A stretch of DNA of 64,000 bases, taken from assembly GCF_008728855.1 (NCBI RefSeq), contig NZ_CP042906.1, forward strand, positions 3,532,001 through 3,596,000. Direction: 5' to 3'. The translations under genes were made by a program, and so were the position numbers. This DNA comes from Hypericibacter terrae. Lineage in GTDB: Bacteria > Pseudomonadota > Alphaproteobacteria > Dongiales > Dongiaceae. The notes under the pieces are model-generated. The model was given only the letters and a program-made list of their open reading frames with translations, was not told where the DNA came from and ran no database searches. Below, piece after piece: positions 61,597 through 64,000 of the stretch (its first letter is position 1; each line of letters begins with the position of its first letter).

Positions 61597-62814
61597 TCAT
61601 TCCGCCGGCACCGGGACAGGCTGCGCCTTGGGGAAGGGCTTGAAGGTCATGGCGATCAGGAAGGCGCCGATGCCGATGCCCCAGGCGCCGACATAGAGCC
61701 AGCTGTAGCTCGCGAAGCTGTCATAGATGAGGCCGCCTGCCAGCGGCCCCGTCGCCATGCCGAGGCTGTTCGCCATCATGATGCCGCCGGTCACGGTCCC
61801 CAGCATGCGCAAGGGGAAGTTCTCGCGGATCAGCACCGCATAGAGCGGCATGATGCCGGCATAAATGAAGCCGAACACCACCGCCACGGCATAGAAACCC
61901 GAGAGCTGGTGCACGAAGAAGTAGCCCAGCGCGCCGAAGGCCTGGAGCAGCAGGCCCACCACCAGCACGCGCTTCGCTCCGAACCGGTCGCCCATGAGGC
62001 CGAAGGCGATGCGCCCGCCCATGCCGGCCAGCCCCTCGACGCTATAGATCGAGACCGCGGCGATCAGCGGGATGCCGCAGGTCACGGCATAGCTCACCGT
62101 GTGGAAGATCGGGCCCGAATGGGTGGCGCAGCAGAAGAACCCGGTCAGCATCAGGACGATGAACTGCGGCGAGCGCAGGGCCTGGCTCATCGTCATGGCG
62201 GGCTCGGGCGCAGCGCCGGCCGTGCTGGCGGCAGGCCCACCCGCGAGCGCCGGCGGACGGCGCACCAGGAACGAGACCGGAATCATGATGGCCGCCGCAA
62301 GAACGGCGATGACGAGCAGCGAGGTCCGCCAGTCATGGCGCTCGATCAGCCAGGCCGCGAAGGGCGACATGGTCATCGGCGCCATGCCCATGCCGGCCGA
62401 TACCAGCGAGACGGCGAGGCTGCGATGCGTGTCGAACCAGCCCGTCACGCAGGCCATCATCGGCGCAAAGATGCCGGCGGTGCCCAGCCCCACGAAGAGA
62501 CCGAAGATGAGCTGGAACTCGACCAACGAACTCGCACGGCTGGCGAGCGCCAGGCTCGCGGCGAGAATGGCGGAGCCGGCGATCACGACGAAGCGGGGCC
62601 CCAGCCGGTCCGACAGGCTGCCCCAGACCATGCTGCCGAAGGCCATCGCCAGAAAGCCGATGGTCATGGCGCTCGAGATGCCCGCCACCGACCACCCCGT
62701 CTCCTCCGCGATCGGCCGCAGGAAGACCGGCAGCGAGAACATCGCGCCCATCGCCACGCACCCGAGCAGCCCGCCGGCCGCCACGATCACCCAGCGGTAA
62801 TGAACATTGATCAT
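61597..62814 (-). CDS. MFS transporter
   Basis: The 405-residue, 12-helix protein has GSLSDRLGPRFVVIAGSAIL between helices 2 and 3, GLFVGLGTAGIFAPMMACVTGWF in helix 4, and GLMGDRFGAKRVLVVGL in the second half, as in monocarboxylate/OFA-like carriers. Its ATG overlaps the stop of the AHSA1-type gene (ATGA), so it belongs to a three-gene ArsR-AHSA1-MFS operon. Confidence 0.85.
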   Translation of the reverse strand: MINVHYRWVIVAAGGLLGCVAMGAMFSLPVFLRPIAEETGWSVAGISSAMTIGFLAMAFGSMVWGSLSDRLGPRFVVIAGSAILAASLALASRASSLVEFQLIFGLFVGLGTAGIFAPMMACVTGWFDTHRSLAVSLVSAGMGMAPMTMSPFAAWLIERHDWRTSLLVIAVLAAAIMIPVSFLVRRPPALAGGPAASTAGAAPEPAMTMSQALRSPQFIVLMLTGFFCCATHSGPIFHTVSYAVTCGIPLIAAVSIYSVEGLAGMGGRIAFGLMGDRFGAKRVLVVGLLLQAFGALGYFFVHQLSGFYAVAVVFGFIYAGIMPLYAVLIRENFPLRMLGTVTGGIMMANSLGMATGPLAGGLIYDSFASYSWLYVGAWGIGIGAFLIAMTFKPFPKAQPVPVPAE

Positions 62815-63251
62815 TCAGCGTCTCCATTCGCATTCAAATGACGCTCGAGCTTGTCGAGCGCGCCGTTCCAGCCCTGCTCGTGGCTGCGGCGGGTATCCTC
62901 GTCATGCAGGCGCGAATGGGTCAAGGTGAGCTCGGTGCCCTGCGCGATGGCTCGGAGCCGGAACTCCAGGCGCGATTCGCCGGGATCCTCGTTGCCCGCC
63001 CAGCGCCAGCTCATGGCCAGCCGCTCGGGCCTGACGATCTCGAGATATTCGCCGCTGCTCTCATGCTCGCTGCCGTCGAGCATGCGGAAGCGGACGCGGA
63101 ACCGGCCGCCGACGCGCAGGTCGGTCTCGGTCAGCAGCACCGGTCCGTCATCGGGACCCCACCAGGCGGCGATGCCCGCGGGCGTGGTGAGCGCGTCGAA
63201 CACGATCGAGGGCCGCGCCTTGAGCCGGCGCGTCAGGGTGAGGCTGGTCAT
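62811..63251 (-). CDS. AHSA1/SRPBCC-domain protein
   Basis: The 146-residue START-like protein has LKARPSIVFDALTTPAGIAAWWGPDD at the start, GGRFRVRFRM, GEYLEIVRPERLAMSWRW, and a terminal helix (HEQGWNGALDKLERHL). This is the usual partner encoded with an ArsR-type repressor. Its start overlaps the stop of that repressor gene. It probably binds a hydrophobic ligand. Confidence 0.87.
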   Translation of the reverse strand: MTSLTLTRRLKARPSIVFDALTTPAGIAAWWGPDDGPVLLTETDLRVGGRFRVRFRMLDGSEHESSGEYLEIVRPERLAMSWRWAGNEDPGESRLEFRLRAIAQGTELTLTHSRLHDEDTRRSHEQGWNGALDKLERHLNANGDAE

Positions 63252-63601
63252 CGCGGCTTCTTCCTTGCTTCCCTTTCCTCGCGCTCCACATAGGCGGCGA
63301 GCCGGTCGAGACTGGCCGTCCAGAAGCGCTCATAGCGGCGGAACCATTCCATCGCCTCCTTCATCGGCTTCGGCGAGAGCCGCACCGTCACGACCCGCCC
63401 CTGCTTCGAGCGCGTGATCAGCCCGGCCTCGTCGAGCACGTCGAGATGCTTCATCACCGCCGGCAGCTTGATCGCGAACGGCGCCGCCAGCGCGCTGATC
63501 GAAGCCCCGTCCTCGCGCTCGAGCCGCGCCAGGATCGCCCGCCGGGTCGGATCGACCAGGGCTGCGAAGGTGCGGTTGAGACGTTCTTGATGGTTCACCA
63601 T
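63248..63601 (-). CDS. ArsR-family regulator paired with an AHSA1 gene
   Basis: The start at 63601 gives MVNHQERLNRTFAALVDPTRR, the normal N-terminus. The 117-residue winged helix (ISALAAPFAIKLPAVMKHLDVLDEAGLITRSKQGRVV) lacks cysteines and is of the non-metal ArsR group that regulates AHSA1 genes. WFRRYERFWTASLDRLAAYVE forms the C-terminal dimer helix. It heads the three-gene operon to the left. Confidence 0.87.
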   Translation of the reverse strand: MVNHQERLNRTFAALVDPTRRAILARLEREDGASISALAAPFAIKLPAVMKHLDVLDEAGLITRSKQGRVVTVRLSPKPMKEAMEWFRRYERFWTASLDRLAAYVEREEREARKKPR

Positions 63602-63663
63602 ATGGCGAAGTATTGGGCGGCGTGGCGGGCCTGTCAACCCCCGGTTCCGCCCCGCTTTCTTCA

Positions 63664-63800
63664 CCTCCCCCCTTGAGGGGGAGGCTAGGGTGGGGGGTGC
63701 CGCACACTCGGTGTAAGTGATATTCGCGAGATGAATGGCTTCTTTCATCATCGCGTTCTTCGATACCCCCCACCCTAACCTCCCCCTCAAGGGGGGGAGG
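63664..63800. repeat. Long palindrome, second REP-like element
   Basis: Arms at 63664-63700 and 63763-63800 (core CCCCCTTGAGGGGGAGG followed by TAGGGTGGGGGGT) are nearly perfect inverse copies around a 62-base AT-richer centre. The architecture matches the element at 27991-28131. It separates the ArsR operon from the partial gene at the window end. Confidence 0.8.
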
Positions 63801-63824
63801 AGATTAAGTGGGATGTGACGCGGA

Positions 63825-64000
63825 TCAGACCCGCCGTCGCGCAATCAGCCGCAGCCAGGGCACCGCGTGGAAGGCGCTCATCAGCCAGTACATCGGCACC
63901 ATGCCGCCGAAGGGCGACCCGCCATGCGCGGCCGAGCAGATCATGTCCGCCGGACCGCCCGCCAGCAGCGCCATCGCCGCGAAGGTCGGCGCGGCCGCGA
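63825..64000 (-). CDS. Hypothetical membrane protein, C-terminal part (cut by window edge)
   Basis: An open frame enters from the right edge and ends at a TGA at 63825. The visible 58 residues are hydrophobic (FAAMALLAGGPADMICSAAH, GGMVPMYWLMSAFHAVPWL) and end in a basic RLIARRRV tail, typical of an inner-membrane protein end. The family was not recognised. Confidence 0.55.
   Translation of the reverse strand, partial: AAAPTFAAMALLAGGPADMICSAAHGGSPFGGMVPMYWLMSAFHAVPWLRLIARRRV

Overview
The window is GC-rich DNA from an alphaproteobacterium, probably Rhodospirillales or a close relative. That placement is an inference from hopanoid-modifying genes (hpnA, hpnI-J-K-L), a SucCD-type ligase pair, glycine-rich RTX proteins, many GTG/TTG starts, and stop/start overlaps of the ATGA, GTGA and TTGA kind. 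No rRNA, tRNA, CRISPR array, prophage or intact insertion sequence was seen.

Layout. (1) 1-7.5 kb: three RTX (GGxGxDxxx) calcium-binding protein genes on the minus strand, the first cut by the window edge; all three share a promoter-like box. (2) 7.5-9.6 kb: a succinyl/malate-CoA ligase pair. (3) 9.9-18.8 kb: surface-sugar region with a TPR/O-GlcNAc-transferase-like protein divergent from the dTDP-L-rhamnose operon rfbC-B-D-A, then a Sel1 protein, a LysE exporter and a glycosyltransferase. (4) 19.0-22.1 kb: copper module copZ / copA-cueR with a CueR-type promoter. (5) 22.2-36.6 kb: lipid and envelope genes, namely hpnA, an LtaS-like phosphotransferase, a crotonase and acyl-CoA ligase pair, an AraC regulator fused by overlap to a molybdenum hydroxylase large subunit, and the hpnI-J-K-L operon. 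(6) 36.6-39.0 kb: a phosphoesterase with an extraordinary Cys/Trp repeat module, plus a small membrane protein. (7) 39.3-44.4 kb: arsenic resistance (arsR, arsC, acr3, second arsR, flavoprotein with a Cys-Cys tail, MFS exporter). (8) 44.5-46.3 kb: a three-gene cobalt-type nitrile hydratase/thiocyanate hydrolase family enzyme plus DUF302. (9) 46.8-64 kb: mixed metabolic genes including a sigma-54-driven small protein, UdgX, exonuclease III, oxidoreductases, hydrolases, MarR/LysR/ArsR regulators with recognisable operators, and three MFS transporters. Two related long palindromes and two gene remnants lie in intergenic DNA.

How genes work together. rfbA-D make dTDP-L-rhamnose for surface polysaccharide, and the two glycosyltransferases nearby may use activated sugars. 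HpnI, HpnK and HpnJ act in sequence on bacteriohopanetetrol (GlcNAc transfer, deacetylation, ring contraction to the cyclitol ether). CueR, CopA and CopZ form a closed copper circuit. In the arsenic block ArsC reduces arsenate and Acr3 exports arsenite, while a second ArsR, flanked by repeated operator-like sequences, appears to control a separate flavoprotein-MFS unit.

The most unusual signal is the 11-residue CxxW repeat of the phosphoesterase near 38.3-38.7 kb. All family calls come from reading motifs; no database search was run.
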